A stretch of 6,220 nucleotides of DNA, taken from NCBI GenBank assembly GCA_964385695.1, contig CAYLQA010000078.1:1-6220 (forward strand). The letters are read 5' to 3'. Numbering within the stretch: position 1 is the stretch's first letter; each line of letters begins with the position of its first letter. Origin of the DNA: CAYLQA01 sp964385695. GTDB taxonomy: Bacteria > Desulfobacterota > Desulfobulbia > Desulfobulbales > Desulfurivibrionaceae. This document shows, piece after piece, positions 6,164 through 6,220 of the stretch. The notes beneath the pieces were generated by a model. The model was given only the letters and a program-made list of their open reading frames with translations. It made no database searches and was not told the DNA's origin. The translations under genes were made by a program, and so were the position numbers.

Positions 6164-6220
6164 CTAAGAGCTGGTCCCAGGGATTTGAACAGCACTATAA
6201 GTGGATAAGCCTTCCCAAAT
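6164..6220 (-). CDS. Possible C-terminal end of an unidentified gene entering from the right edge
   Basis: On the minus strand a frame is open from the window edge for 18 codons (ending in VQIPGTSS) and then has two stops in a row, TAG and TAA (6166-6161). The stop lies about 30 bases before the intrinsic terminator, as expected for the end of a transcript. The stretch is too short to recognise a family or to rule out chance, and a second minus-strand frame is also open here but runs into the terminator loop. Confidence 0.25.
   Translation of the reverse strand: MWEGLSTYSAVQIPGTSS

Noticed and set aside
6173..6190. tRNA T-arm-like sequence on the minus strand (GTTCAAATCCC)
   Set aside because: The bases before the loop (TGCTG) do not pair with CCCTG, and the acceptor stem and CCA do not fit at the right distance, so neither a tRNA end nor an attachment site is supported.

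Overview
The window is a protein-coding, roughly 50-55% GC stretch from a Gram-negative anaerobe-like genome. The best guess is the Desulfobacterota (deltaproteobacteria), possibly a Desulfobulbales-type sulfate reducer or sulfur disproportionator. This rests on the acetyl-CoA/acetate enzyme pair, on the acetyl-CoA hydrolase/transferase-GNAT fusion, which I associate with that group, and on the style of the small receiver proteins. No 16S or other phylogenetic marker is present, so the taxonomy is an inference.

Left part (1-3785): a two-gene, translationally coupled operon for acetyl-CoA/acetate interconversion. The first gene enters from the left edge and encodes an ADP-forming acetate--CoA (acyl-CoA) ligase with alpha and beta parts fused. 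Both phospho-histidine sites are kept. Its stop overlaps the start of the second gene (ATGA). The second gene encodes a 4-hydroxybutyrate CoA-transferase/acetyl-CoA hydrolase family enzyme fused to a C-terminal Pat-like GNAT acetyltransferase domain. Together they could form acetate plus ATP from acetyl-CoA (or the reverse), swap CoA between acetate and another acid, and perhaps control CoA-using enzymes by lysine acetylation.

Middle part (3827-5054): two signalling genes on the same strand. One is a receiver-HPt fusion and the other a stand-alone receiver with a non-canonical active site. Neither has a kinase or an output domain.

Right part (5055-6220): a 14-bp perfect palindrome directly after the second receiver gene, then a promoter-like sequence and a YjbQ/UPF0047 family gene on the plus strand. 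A canonical CheY-like receiver gene on the minus strand converges on it with a 6-bp gap. To its right is a good intrinsic terminator reading leftward, which probably ends a minus-strand transcript coming from beyond the right edge. No mobile element, CRISPR array, rRNA or tRNA was recognised. The most interesting points are the rearranged Pat-type modules (ligase plus GNAT moved onto the partner CoA-transferase) and the cluster of three output-less receiver proteins.
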